A DNA stretch of 48,319 nt from the NCBI GenBank assembly GCA_016297535.1, contig JAEDGL010000003.1, positions 1-48,319 of the forward strand, given 5' to 3'. This DNA is from Clostridia bacterium. Lineage in GTDB: Bacteria; Bacillota; Clostridia; Christensenellales; Aristaeellaceae. A program made the translations under genes and the position numbers. The notes under the pieces are model-generated. The model searched no databases. It was not told the DNA's origin and saw nothing but the letters and a program-made list of their open reading frames with translations. Below, one piece after another: positions 33,034 through 40,792 of the stretch. Each line of letters begins with the position of its first letter. Position 1 is the first letter of the stretch.

Positions 33034-34359
33034 TCACTTGGCGGCGTTGCTTTCCAAAGCCCAGCCCTCGACAAAGGCCTCCTCCACCGCGTTCCAGCCC
33101 ACGCCGCCCTGCGCATACTCCAGCATGGCCGCGCCCACGGCGGTTTTCCACCGCTCGGAGGGAATGGTGGGAAACACCCACGCAACCGGCGTACGGCCGC
33201 TTTGCAGATCCTCCTGCGCGGCGGCCTGCAGGGCGTTTTGCGGCATGGCGGATACAAACGGCGTGCTCAGCCCCAGCTGATCGGTCAGCGCGCGCTGGCC
33301 ATCCGGCGTGGCGGCCAGCCAGTCCACAAAGGCTTTGGTGGCTTCGATATCCGCCGGGTCGGCCAGGCGGTTGATGCACCAGTAGTTTTCGCTGCCGGTG
33401 CAAAGCCCCTGCTTTTCCTCGCCCGGCACACCGATGTAGATGGGCAGCATGCCCAGCTCCTCATCCTTCAGCCCCTCGGCAACGATGTCCTGATACGCCC
33501 AGGTGCCGTTCTGGTAAAACACCGCCTCGCCCAGCGCAAACTCGCTGGCTGCGTCCTCGCCGGTTTTGGCGCCGATCATCGCGGGCGGACAGGTGGCGTT
33601 GTGAATGTACAGATCCCAGATCTGCCTGAGCTGCGGCAGGTATTCGCCACGGATTTCATCGGCGGATGTCAGGCCACCGTCGCGGTATTCGTAATACAGG
33701 GGCAGGTTGACCAGATGCGTCTTGAAGCGCCAGTCGGAGCTGGCGTCCATGCCGGCGGACGTAAACGCACCCAGCACGCCCAGCTCCTGCCTGCGGCTCT
33801 GGATATCCTCCGCCACGGCCCGGAGCGTTTCAAAGCTGTTGATTTCGGACGCATCCGCGATGACCGCGCCGTCCAGGGCGCAATAGCGGTTGAGCAGCGT
33901 ACGGTTATAGATCAGCCCGTAGCTTTCAATGGCATAGGCCACCGCCAGCACCGCCTCACCGTCCGTAAGGGCAAAGTCCCTGTTTTGCAGGCTTTGAAAC
34001 AGCTTTGTATCGCGCAGGTCCAGGCACCAGTCGCGCCACGCCCTGAGCCCCACGGGCCCGTTTACCTGAAACAGCGTCGGCGGATCGTTTTTGGCCATTT
34101 CGGAGCGAAGCGCGTCCTCGTAGGTGCCGGAGGCGGCCGTGACCACCGTGACGGATACGCCCGTCAGCCGCGTGTACTGGTCCGCCACCTCCTGCCATTG
34201 CGTTGCCTGCTCCGGCTTGAAATTAAGGTAGTACACGCTGCCCGCGGATGGATTTTGCGCGGCGCTCGCCCCCTCCGGCGAAGCCTGCCTTGCGGCCAGA
34301 ATGTTCACAATGCCCAACGCCAGCACCAGCGTGCTCAATACGGCAAGAATTTTTTTCAT
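33034..34359 (-). CDS. Extracellular sugar-binding protein of ABC importer
   Basis: A 441-aa solute-binding protein (SBP_bac_1 / MalE group). An N-terminal hydrophobic segment (KKILAVLSTLVLALGIVNIL) acts as signal peptide or anchor, but no lipobox cysteine follows, unusual for a Gram-positive binding protein. Then come WQEVADQYTRLTGVSVTVVT, FQVNGPVGLRAWRD, FALGEAVFYQNGTWAYQDI and NRLADPADIEATKAFVDWLA, the family core. It delivers a carbohydrate to the two permeases. It is the first gene of the minus-strand importer operon, with GGGAGG upstream of the ATG. Confidence 0.9.
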   Translation of the reverse strand: MKKILAVLSTLVLALGIVNILAARQASPEGASAAQNPSAGSVYYLNFKPEQATQWQEVADQYTRLTGVSVTVVTAASGTYEDALRSEMAKNDPPTLFQVNGPVGLRAWRDWCLDLRDTKLFQSLQNRDFALTDGEAVLAVAYAIESYGLIYNRTLLNRYCALDGAVIADASEINSFETLRAVAEDIQSRRQELGVLGAFTSAGMDASSDWRFKTHLVNLPLYYEYRDGGLTSADEIRGEYLPQLRQIWDLYIHNATCPPAMIGAKTGEDAASEFALGEAVFYQNGTWAYQDIVAEGLKDEELGMLPIYIGVPGEEKQGLCTGSENYWCINRLADPADIEATKAFVDWLAATPDGQRALTDQLGLSTPFVSAMPQNALQAAAQEDLQSGRTPVAWVFPTIPSERWKTAVGAAMLEYAQGGVGWNAVEEAFVEGWALESNAAK

Positions 34360-34427
34360 AAGCGCCTCCCTCAGATGAAGATGGGTTCATCACGGATAGA
34401 TTGACCACTTCTGAGAGAAACATGCAT

Positions 34428-34466
34428 TCAAAAAGCGGCAGACGGTTTTGATTCCATCTGCCGCTC
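34428..34466 (-). terminator. Terminator after the SH3-like protein gene
   Basis: On the minus strand, AGCGGCAGA and TCTGCCGCT form a perfect 9-bp stem followed by TTTTTG. It separates the 34507-35277 gene from the ABC operon, which must have its own promoter in 34360-34430 (none clearly seen). Confidence 0.85.
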
Positions 34467-34506
34467 AGGTTATTGATAAAATATGTCAAAGAGGCGCTGC
34501 GCCCAC

Positions 34507-35277
34507 TCAGGGCAGCACGAATCCGCTTGCCCCGCGCAGGCTGATCACGAGGTAGCCGTTGTACTCCGCAATGATCGGGTAGGCGCTGTTTTTGTCCAGC
34601 AGGGCCACCCGCGGCGCATCCGGCGAGGGATAGGCGTATACCGGCGTGGCGGAAACGGCCGTGTACCAGCGGCAGTCGTAAAGGAGATATTCGCTGCGCA
34701 CATAGCCCGTGGCACCCAGGGAGCCATCCTGCGCCACAGCCGTTACCAGCTGCCATCCATCCACCGCCTCGCCCTCGGGCAGCAGCGTGGTATTCCAGCC
34801 CAGGGACGCAACCACCTTCGCGCCAAAGCCGGGCGACAGCCGCAGGGACAGACTTTCGCACAGCACCTGCGCCGTACGGCCATAATTGGCCTCCAGTCCG
34901 TCATCCTCCCTGGAAACGCAGATCAACTGCGTCTGATCCGCCCTCTCCCCCGCTTTGGCATACACGGGCACCAGCATCAGCGTGCCGTTGGCGTCAAAGC
35001 CGCTCACGCGCCCTGTAAAGCTCCGGAACGAGGCGTCCGGGCTCAGTGCGGCCTGCAGCGCGCCGCCGCCATATACGTTCCAGCCCACAACGCTGTCGCC
35101 GGTCCCGCCGGTGGGGGTCATGGTCAGGCGCAGGGTCATGCCGGTGGCATCCCGTTCGGCCTCCACCTCCATGCGGCCTGCGGGAATCTCCATATCGGAA
35201 AAAACCATGGTTTCCGCCCGCGCGGCGGGGACAAGGACCAAAAGCAGCGTCAGCAGCAGCGAAAGCAGGCGCATCAT
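34507..35277 (-). CDS. Secreted protein with bacterial SH3-like repeats
   Basis: A 256-aa protein with a clear signal peptide (MRLLSLLLTLLLVLVPAARA, cleavage after ARA). Residues about 22-120 form an unrecognised beta-rich domain. The rest contains two SH3_3-like units: LSLRLSPGFGAKVVASLGWN...GYVRSEYL and TPVYAYPSPDAPRVALLDKN...LRGASGFVLP, each with the variable loop and closing G-W/G-x-V pattern. SH3-like repeats usually bind peptidoglycan peptides. No catalytic domain is visible. The gene lies downstream of murG on the same strand. Confidence 0.75.
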   Translation of the reverse strand: MMRLLSLLLTLLLVLVPAARAETMVFSDMEIPAGRMEVEAERDATGMTLRLTMTPTGGTGDSVVGWNVYGGGALQAALSPDASFRSFTGRVSGFDANGTLMLVPVYAKAGERADQTQLICVSREDDGLEANYGRTAQVLCESLSLRLSPGFGAKVVASLGWNTTLLPEGEAVDGWQLVTAVAQDGSLGATGYVRSEYLLYDCRWYTAVSATPVYAYPSPDAPRVALLDKNSAYPIIAEYNGYLVISLRGASGFVLP

Positions 35278-35316
35278 GAAACATCCTCCTTTGGAAACGG
35301 ATCAGGCGAAGAAAGT

Positions 35317-36384
35317 TCAGCGGCTTGCCTCTTCAATCAGCCGGAGCACCGCGTCGGTACCGTCCTTTACCGGGTAATCCGCCAGCGCGCGGAGCATTGT
35401 ATCCTTTTCACGAAGCAGCCTGAGCAGGGCCTCCGTCAGGGTTTGCGCGGTCATGTCCTCCTGCATCAGCACCCGGGCCAGGCCCTGTGCGGCATAGCTT
35501 TTGGCGTTTTCAATCTGGTCGCCGCGGCTGGCGCCCAGCGGATAGGGCACCAGCAGCATGGGCTTTTGCAGCGCCAGCAGCTCGCTGAGCGTATTGCTGC
35601 CTGCGCGGCTGAGCACAACATCCGCCACGGCCAGCGCATCGGGCATTTCATCGCTCAGAAATTCCTTCTGGCAGTAGCCTTTGGTGCCGGAAAGGCTTTC
35701 GTCCAGATTGCCCTTGCCGCACAGATGCAGCACATCCATATGGGGCAACAGTCCGGGCAATGCCTCGCGCAGGCATTTGTTCACGCTCTGCGCGCCAAGG
35801 CTTCCGCCCGTCACGAGAAGCACGGGTTTGCTGCCATCAAAGCCCGCCAGCGCAAGCCCCGCCGCGCGGCTGCCCTGAAACAGCTCCGGGCGCAGGGGCG
35901 TGCCCGTATGCACACCCTTGGGGCCAATGGCCTTCGCGCACTCGGCAAAGGTGGTGCAAACCTTTTGGGCAAAGCGGGTGCAGATGCGGTTGGCAAGCCC
36001 GGGGGTCAGATCGCTCTCATGGCAGATGGTGGGTACGCGGCACAACCACGCGCCCACCACCACGGGCACGCTGACAAAGCCGCCCTTGGAAAAGCACACA
36101 TCCGGCTTGATTTTGGCAATGGCGGCCACGCTTTGCAAAGCGCCCCAGATCACCTTGAACGGATCAATAAAGTTTTGCAGGCTGAAATAGCGGCGCAGCT
36201 TGCCGCTTTTAACGGCATGATAGGTGATATCCGGGAACCGGGCGATCATCTGATGCTCGATGCCGTTTTCGGTGCCGATATAGTGAATCTCGTAGCCCAT
36301 CTCGCGCAGGCGGGGGATCAGGCTCAGATGCGGCGTAACATGGCCCGCCGTGCCGCCGCCGGTGAGAACGATGCGTTTGGACAT
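35317..36384 (-). CDS. murG: MurG, lipid II-forming GlcNAc transferase
   Basis: A 355-aa glycosyltransferase (family 28) that transfers GlcNAc to lipid I on the inner face of the membrane to make lipid II. It begins RIVLTGGGTAGHVTPHLSLI, the MurG glycine-rich loop. KPDVCFSKGGFVSVPVVVGA is the second loop, HESDLTPGLANR replaces the usual HEQN-type loop, VTGGSLGAQSVN is the third G loop, and LSRAGSNTLSELLAL with PYPLGASRGDQIENA forms the UDP-GlcNAc site. The ATG has GGGGAG upstream. It lies after sigE rather than in a dcw cluster, on the same strand. Confidence 0.93.
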   Translation of the reverse strand: MSKRIVLTGGGTAGHVTPHLSLIPRLREMGYEIHYIGTENGIEHQMIARFPDITYHAVKSGKLRRYFSLQNFIDPFKVIWGALQSVAAIAKIKPDVCFSKGGFVSVPVVVGAWLCRVPTICHESDLTPGLANRICTRFAQKVCTTFAECAKAIGPKGVHTGTPLRPELFQGSRAAGLALAGFDGSKPVLLVTGGSLGAQSVNKCLREALPGLLPHMDVLHLCGKGNLDESLSGTKGYCQKEFLSDEMPDALAVADVVLSRAGSNTLSELLALQKPMLLVPYPLGASRGDQIENAKSYAAQGLARVLMQEDMTAQTLTEALLRLLREKDTMLRALADYPVKDGTDAVLRLIEEASR

Positions 36385-36473
36385 AATGCGCTCCCCTTTT
36401 CAGTAATGATGGGGACAGTATACCACACTCTGGTCGAAAAAGCTCGTATCAGCACAATCTTTTCCAGGATCAG

Positions 36474-37187
36474 CTAACCGATTCGCTTCAGCTCCGTCTG
36501 CAGGCGCAACAGAATCCGCTTTTCCAGCCGGGAAATATAGCTTTGCGAAATGCCCAGCAGATCGGCCACCTCCTTCTGGGTGCGCTCCTGCTGCCCGCCC
36601 AGGCCAAAGCGCAGCACGATGATCTGCCTTTCCCGCGCGGTCAGATGCTCCAGCGCATCGCGAAGGATTTCGCGCTCAATCTCCTGATCCAGCTCAAAGC
36701 TCACCGTATCCGGCCGGGTACCGAGCACGTCGCTCAGCAGCAGCTCGTTGCCGTCCCAATCGGTTTTCAGCGGCTCGTCCAGGCTTACCTCCAGCTTGAG
36801 CTTGCTGGTTTTGCGCAGAAACATCAGAATTTCATTTTCGATGCAGCGGCTGGCATAGGTGGCCATTTTGATCTTTTTTTCCGCGTCGAAGGTGCTTACG
36901 GCCTTGATCAGCCCGATGGTGCCAATGGAGATGAGATCCTCCAGCGGTACGCCGGTATTTTCAAACCGTCTGGCGATAAACACCACCAGGCGCAGGTTGT
37001 GCTCAATCAGCTTTTTGCGCGCGGCCTCGTCGTTGTCGCGCAGCTTCAGCGCCAGTTCGCGCTCCTCCTGGGGCGAAAGCGGAGGCGGCAGCGGATCCGG
37101 CCCGCCGATGTAGAACAGCTCCTGCGGGAACAGGCGCATCAGCAGCCGCTGAAAGGCCAGATGAATTTTTTCAGGCGATTGATTCAT
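36474..37187 (-). CDS. sigE: Sporulation sigma factor SigE (pro-sigma-E)
   Basis: A 237-aa sigma-70 family factor, the same length as other pro-SigE. The N-terminal prosequence ends near FYIGGPDPLPPPLS, a hallmark of pro-SigE. Regions 2 (RLVVFIARRFENTGVPLEDL, IKMATYASRCIENEILMFLR) and 4 (HLTARERQIIVLRFGLGG, EVADLLGISQSYISRLEKR) are intact. SigE directs early mother-cell transcription after cleavage by SpoIIGA, which is encoded immediately upstream, 15 bp away. AAGGAGG precedes the ATG. This shows the host is a spore former or comes from spore-forming ancestors. sigG, often next, is absent; murG follows. Confidence 0.95.
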   Translation of the reverse strand: MNQSPEKIHLAFQRLLMRLFPQELFYIGGPDPLPPPLSPQEERELALKLRDNDEAARKKLIEHNLRLVVFIARRFENTGVPLEDLISIGTIGLIKAVSTFDAEKKIKMATYASRCIENEILMFLRKTSKLKLEVSLDEPLKTDWDGNELLLSDVLGTRPDTVSFELDQEIEREILRDALEHLTARERQIIVLRFGLGGQQERTQKEVADLLGISQSYISRLEKRILLRLQTELKRIG

Positions 37188-37202
37188 GACAATCCTCCTT
37201 CC

Positions 37203-37985
37203 TTATGTGGGAAACGCGTCCGTGGGCAGCGCGGACATGGGCACCAGCGCCTGCACGCCGCCGTATTCGCGTCCGGCAACGGCCACCAGCAGGTCGGCCC
37301 TGCAGGCGCTGCCGTTGAGGTAGATTTTGCACTCGTCCGGCCGGAACATGGGCAGCAGCGAGGAGCCCGCCGCCGTTTTTACATTGAGCAGCCGAAAGTC
37401 AAGCGGCAGCTCGGCAAGGCGGGAGGGATCCCCCAGATCCGGGAACAGCGCGCGCGCCGCCCGGGCGGGAATCACCAGCACCGGCCTGCCCGTGATGGGA
37501 TCCCGCAGAAGGTTGCCGCTGTCCAGCATGGCGGGAAGAAGGACGGCCCGTTCCTCCACGCGCAGCTCCACCTGACGCACATTCATCAGCACATTGGGAA
37601 TCAGTCGCATCATCAGATAAGCGGTCAGGCTCATGCCAATGGCCAGCAGGCCCGAGGCAAACGGCGTCAGCCCTGCGCTCAGGCAGGCGCTCATCGCTCC
37701 GCCGCTGAGCAGGCTTGCCAGAAAGGTGGTCAGCGTGCAGCGTACGCAAGCCTGCCAGCCGTTGGACCGAAAGCACAGCGCAACCGCGCCCGGCAGCCCC
37801 AGCAGCGCAAGCGGCGACAGAGCAGAAAACCGTCCAGCAAGCACGGCAAGCATGCCGTCCAGCCCGGCTGCGCAGACAAGCCTGCCTGCTCCCGGTGCGG
37901 ACAGGCCGGCCATTTTTCCGCCCAGGGGCAGCGCGCAGGCGCACATCGCCGCATTCCACAGCCAATAGCTCTCCGCATGGATCAA
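37203..37985 (-). CDS. spoIIGA: Sigma-E processing peptidase SpoIIGA
   Basis: A 260-aa protein. The N-terminal half (about 1-150) is strongly hydrophobic, with five membrane segments. The C-terminal half holds the aspartic-protease-like domain, with the active motif LDSGNLLRDPITGRPVLVI. SpoIIGA cleaves pro-SigE at the sporulation septum. The open frame extends to 38180, but that region contains the promoter and a terminator. A TTG at 37983-37985 with GGAGGAGG (37994-38001) eight bases before it is the best start and gives a short leader. It is coupled to sigE, forming the spoIIG operon. Confidence 0.85.
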   Translation of the reverse strand: MIHAESYWLWNAAMCACALPLGGKMAGLSAPGAGRLVCAAGLDGMLAVLAGRFSALSPLALLGLPGAVALCFRSNGWQACVRCTLTTFLASLLSGGAMSACLSAGLTPFASGLLAIGMSLTAYLMMRLIPNVLMNVRQVELRVEERAVLLPAMLDSGNLLRDPITGRPVLVIPARAARALFPDLGDPSRLAELPLDFRLLNVKTAAGSSLLPMFRPDECKIYLNGSACRADLLVAVAGREYGGVQALVPMSALPTDAFPT

Positions 37986-38015
37986 GTCGACCGCCTCCTC
38001 CGTGCTGATGGATTG

Positions 38016-38049
38016 AGTATAGAACGCGGAGCGGATCAGAAGTGTCGAA
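38016..38049 (-). promoter_or_regulatory. spoIIG-type promoter with wide spacer
   Basis: On the minus strand, -10 TATACT (38016-38021) is separated by 22 bp from a -35-like TTCGAC (38044-38049). The B. subtilis spoIIG promoter is known for a similar 22-bp spacer and for activation by phosphorylated Spo0A bound over the -35 region. Confidence 0.65.
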
Positions 38050-38071
38050 CCAAGGTGCAAAAAATGTCGCA
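38043..38071 (-). promoter_or_regulatory. Two Spo0A boxes before spoIIGA
   Basis: A perfect 0A box TGTCGAA (38043-38049) overlaps the -35-like element, and a one-mismatch box TGTCGCA (38065-38071) lies 22 bp away, about two helical turns. This spacing on the same face of DNA suits cooperative binding of Spo0A. Confidence 0.65.
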
Positions 38072-38100
38072 AAAAAGGCCCGTGCGAAAACGCACGGGCC
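38071..38100 (-). terminator. Terminator of the prophage late genes
   Basis: Arms GGCCCGTGCG and CGCACGGGCC with loop TTTT (read on the minus strand), followed by TTTTTT. It lies 6 bases after the stop of the last phage gene and touches the distal Spo0A box of spoIIGA. Confidence 0.9.
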
Positions 38101-38106
38101 GCAGGA

Positions 38107-38865
38107 TCATTTCCTTTTGTTGCCCGCCGTGTATGCAGCCCCTTTAACAGTTGCAACGGCCTTTTTGACGAAATCCGCAAAGGAGAAGGGCTTTTGCGTT
38201 TTGCCGCCTCCGCCGGAGGAACCGGCTTCGCCCGTGCCGTATTTGGCGTTAAACTCCGCCTGCCAGCGCGCCTGCTCGGCGGATTCCTGTTCCAGCTGGT
38301 GCTGGTATTCGTAGAGCTTCATGGCAAGCTGGTTGGCTGTGTTCTGGCTGTTGACACGGCGGTCGTACTCGCGTTGGGACAGCTGATCCGCGTAGGCAAG
38401 CTCGTCCGCCTGCTGCCCGGCGTTCAGCTGGCCAAGCGTCTGCGAAAGCTGGTTGCTTAGCAGTGTGCGCTTCTGCCCGATTTCGGCCTCCTGATCCGAC
38501 TGTGCCTGATCGATGCCGCGCAGGGCGGCATCACCCGCAAGCTGGATGCCGGCGAGTGTGGATTCGTTAAAGCTGGAGCGCTGCATGCCGCGAGAGAGAG
38601 CGTGGCGATCGGCCTGGGAATAGGCGTTTCGGGTGCCTGCAGCCGAGGCCGCGCGCTGCGCGTCGTAGCTTTTCTGAAGCCCGGACAGCTCCCGCGCCAG
38701 CGCTGCGTCGCCCGATTCGTAGGCCTGACGCGCATCCAGCCGTTTCTGGTCATACACGCTCTGATACCGCTGCGATGCCTGACGGCGGATTTCCTCCTCC
38801 GAAAGAGGCTGATAGGCCTGGGTGCCCTGCAGCTGGGCGATGAGGCTTTCAAGCGTCGCTGCCAT
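38107..38865 (-). CDS. Phage coiled-coil protein, last gene of late cluster
   Basis: A 252-aa protein, nearly all helix, rich in Q, A, R and E (for example LARELSGLQKSYDAQRAASA, RGIDQAQSDQEAEIGQKRTL), with a Gly-Ser hinge (GEAGSSGGGGK) and a basic tail containing FVKKAVATVKGAAYTAG. It was not recognised as a named family. Composition and position resemble internal virion or ejection-associated proteins of short-tailed phages, but a tail-fibre chaperone or a regulator cannot be excluded. The start overlaps the holin end by 17 bases with GGAGAG upstream. Confidence 0.6.
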   Translation of the reverse strand: MAATLESLIAQLQGTQAYQPLSEEEIRRQASQRYQSVYDQKRLDARQAYESGDAALARELSGLQKSYDAQRAASAAGTRNAYSQADRHALSRGMQRSSFNESTLAGIQLAGDAALRGIDQAQSDQEAEIGQKRTLLSNQLSQTLGQLNAGQQADELAYADQLSQREYDRRVNSQNTANQLAMKLYEYQHQLEQESAEQARWQAEFNAKYGTGEAGSSGGGGKTQKPFSFADFVKKAVATVKGAAYTAGNKRK

Positions 38866-39292
38866 GGTTCATCTCTCCTTCCTCCCGCTTTTGCCCAAGC
38901 ATGCGCCTGAGCCGTTCCGGATAGGGCGCTCCGGCCAGACCTACGTTTTCCAGAATGGATATGCCCTCGTTGGCAATGTAAAACCAGCAGGCCGCATCGC
39001 GGCACATAGCGCCGCCGGTGCCCATCACGCTGTCCATCAGGGCGGCTACCAGCACCACCATCAGCATCAGTCCCTTGCGCGCAAGCCCCGCTGCGCCTAC
39101 CTTGCTGCTCAGCCCGCCGTACTCCGTCTTGGCGCTTTTGCCCATTATGGCCACCAGCAGGCCGGTGGCGTAATCCACGGCCATCAGCGTAACCAGCACG
39201 CGCAAAAGCGGATCCCAGCCGCCCAGCAGGCCCGCGATGGCACCGCCGCACGCGGCCAGAGCGCGCACGGCTTTTTCCCACATTTTTTCCAT
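38849..39292 (-). CDS. Phage holin (toxin secretion/lysis holin family)
   Basis: A 147-aa holin. It has a hydrophobic segment LLRVLVTLMAVDYATGLLVA, the GLSSKVGAAGLARKGLMLMV turn, a second pair of hydrophobic helices, and the diagnostic FYIANEGISILENVGLAGAP block followed by a charged tail. Members of this holin_4/TIGR01593-type family form membrane holes at the end of phage infection to release the lysin. The NlpC/P60 lysin is encoded nearby (40793-41545). Confidence 0.9.
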   Translation of the reverse strand: MEKMWEKAVRALAACGGAIAGLLGGWDPLLRVLVTLMAVDYATGLLVAIMGKSAKTEYGGLSSKVGAAGLARKGLMLMVVLVAALMDSVMGTGGAMCRDAACWFYIANEGISILENVGLAGAPYPERLRRMLGQKREEGEMNHGSDA

Positions 39293-39307
39293 GATTGTTC
39301 TCCTTTC

Positions 39308-40444
39308 TCAGGTATTTTCAAGGGAGGTTCGCAGCTGGTTGATCCGCGTGGCCTTGGGCCAGCCGGTAGGCGCCTCAAAGCCGTAAGCGGCGCGGCCCGT
39401 AGTCCTGCGGCAGTCATCCACCGCGTTTTGCATGGCTGTAAGCTGCCTGTGCCAATCCGCCAGATATCCCGGAGTGCCGGGCAGCCGGATCTCGCCCAGG
39501 CCGTAAAAGGCGCGCAGCCTGTTGACAAAATCAAGCATTTCGCCAATATCGGCCACAAAGCTGATCTGTGCGTTTGCGATAATGCCGCCCGTTTCGATTG
39601 CGCGCTTCCACGAAAACGCGCTGCGGGTGAAGGAAATGCTGTCCACGCCGCCGGTTTCGCTGTTGCTGTCCATCAGGCGATAGCTTACGGTATGCGTGCC
39701 AACCGGCACGCTGAGCACATCGTAAGCAACGCCGCCGCTGCCCGTCAGGCTGCAAACCTCCGTCCAGGCGCCGCCGTCCAGGCTGCGCTGCAAAGTCATG
39801 GCGTCTCCGTCCGGCTCGGGCGGACAGTCGATTTTGAAGGCCGCGTATCCGGCACAGGTATCCATGCCGGAAAGCGGCAGAAGGATCGCCGGCGTGCCCG
39901 CGGCGGTGTTGCCGTTAAGCAGCGTTTCGCACACGGTGTAGGCGCTGTAATAGCTGCTGCCTGCGGAACCAAGCGTGCGCACGCGGTATTGGCGCACCAT
40001 GCCGCTGTCCGCGCTGACGGAGACGCTGCGGGTGGTCACCACCGTATCCGCGCTCCAGCTGCCCCAGGTGGAGCTGCTGATGGCGCGGCTGCGAAAGCTG
40101 ACGCCAAAGCCCGTCCAGGTGTTCAGGTCGCCTCCCCCGCCGCCGGTAATGGTCATGACCCTGGCCTGCGTATCCAGCGACAGCGCGGTGGGCGGGGTGC
40201 AGGCATCGGTTACGGTGCGGTATACGGGCTTGATATCCTGCACATGGTACCAGAAAATCCACCCTTCGGGATCCTTCATGCGGTACATGCCGTTGGTCAT
40301 GATTTCGGCGTAGTCGGCCCTGAGATAGATGGGCTCGCCCGTATAGATGCGCGTGGCGGCGCTGGTGTTATCCGCGTGGGTGTAGTAGTACATGGTGGAG
40401 CTGCCACCGGCGGTGGCGGAATAGCAATCCACAACCTGCGCCAT
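39308..40444 (-). CDS. Phage tail appendage protein, beta-rich
   Basis: A 378-aa protein with no named match. The N-terminal part contains an SH3-like stretch (GWIFWYHVQDIKPVYRT). The middle has Ig/fibronectin-like strands (SLDTQARVMTITGGGGGDLN, YRVRTLGSAGSSYYSAYTV and SLDGGAWTEVCSLTGSGG). The C-terminal 100 residues are helical (EMLDFVNRLRAFYGLGE, LADWHRQLTAMQNAVDDC). Location between lysin-associated tail genes and the holin suggests a fibre or receptor-binding accessory. Confidence 0.65.
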   Translation of the reverse strand: MAQVVDCYSATAGGSSTMYYYTHADNTSAATRIYTGEPIYLRADYAEIMTNGMYRMKDPEGWIFWYHVQDIKPVYRTVTDACTPPTALSLDTQARVMTITGGGGGDLNTWTGFGVSFRSRAISSSTWGSWSADTVVTTRSVSVSADSGMVRQYRVRTLGSAGSSYYSAYTVCETLLNGNTAAGTPAILLPLSGMDTCAGYAAFKIDCPPEPDGDAMTLQRSLDGGAWTEVCSLTGSGGVAYDVLSVPVGTHTVSYRLMDSNSETGGVDSISFTRSAFSWKRAIETGGIIANAQISFVADIGEMLDFVNRLRAFYGLGEIRLPGTPGYLADWHRQLTAMQNAVDDCRRTTGRAAYGFEAPTGWPKATRINQLRTSLENT

Positions 40445-40456
40445 GCTGTTGCCTCC

Positions 40457-40789
40457 TTAGCGGAAACGGGCGTTTTCCAGATACCGTCCGCCCAGATCCA
40501 AGTATTCATCCGAAATGGTGATGGCCCCCGTCAGCTGATCCACCAGCGCGGCCAGATCGCTGAGCGTGCGCTTGTCCGACGCGCTTATGGGAATATCCGC
40601 GCCCGTAATCGCCACGTTGCCGTTTTGCTGGGCCACGCCGTTTACGCTGGTGGTTTGGCCGTCCATGCCCTTCAGGCTTTCCAGCCACTCCTCCACCGTG
40701 CCGGGAAAGCCGTTTTGAACGGCCAGCTCATAGGCGCTGTAGCCTCGCCAGGAGTTCAGCTGCATATCCATCCGTACGCTGTTAGCCAT
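40457..40789 (-). CDS. Small phage tail-tip/fibre protein
   Basis: A 110-aa protein. The stretch SAYELAVQNGFPGTVEEWLE followed by SLKGMDG is a motif common in Firmicutes phage baseplate/fibre proteins before collagen-like or trimerisation parts. The rest is short beta/alpha repeats (VAITGADIPISASDKRTLSDL). It lies between the lysin and the tail appendage protein, in the same operon. Confidence 0.65.
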   Translation of the reverse strand: MANSVRMDMQLNSWRGYSAYELAVQNGFPGTVEEWLESLKGMDGQTTSVNGVAQQNGNVAITGADIPISASDKRTLSDLAALVDQLTGAITISDEYLDLGGRYLENARFR

Positions 40790-40792
40790 GGT

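Noticed and set aside
32866..36477. Long plus-strand open frames (512 and 664 codons) across the ABC, SH3 and murG region
   Set aside because: They are opposite to well-recognised minus-strand genes, lack ribosome-binding sites and family motifs, and arise from GC-rich codon bias.
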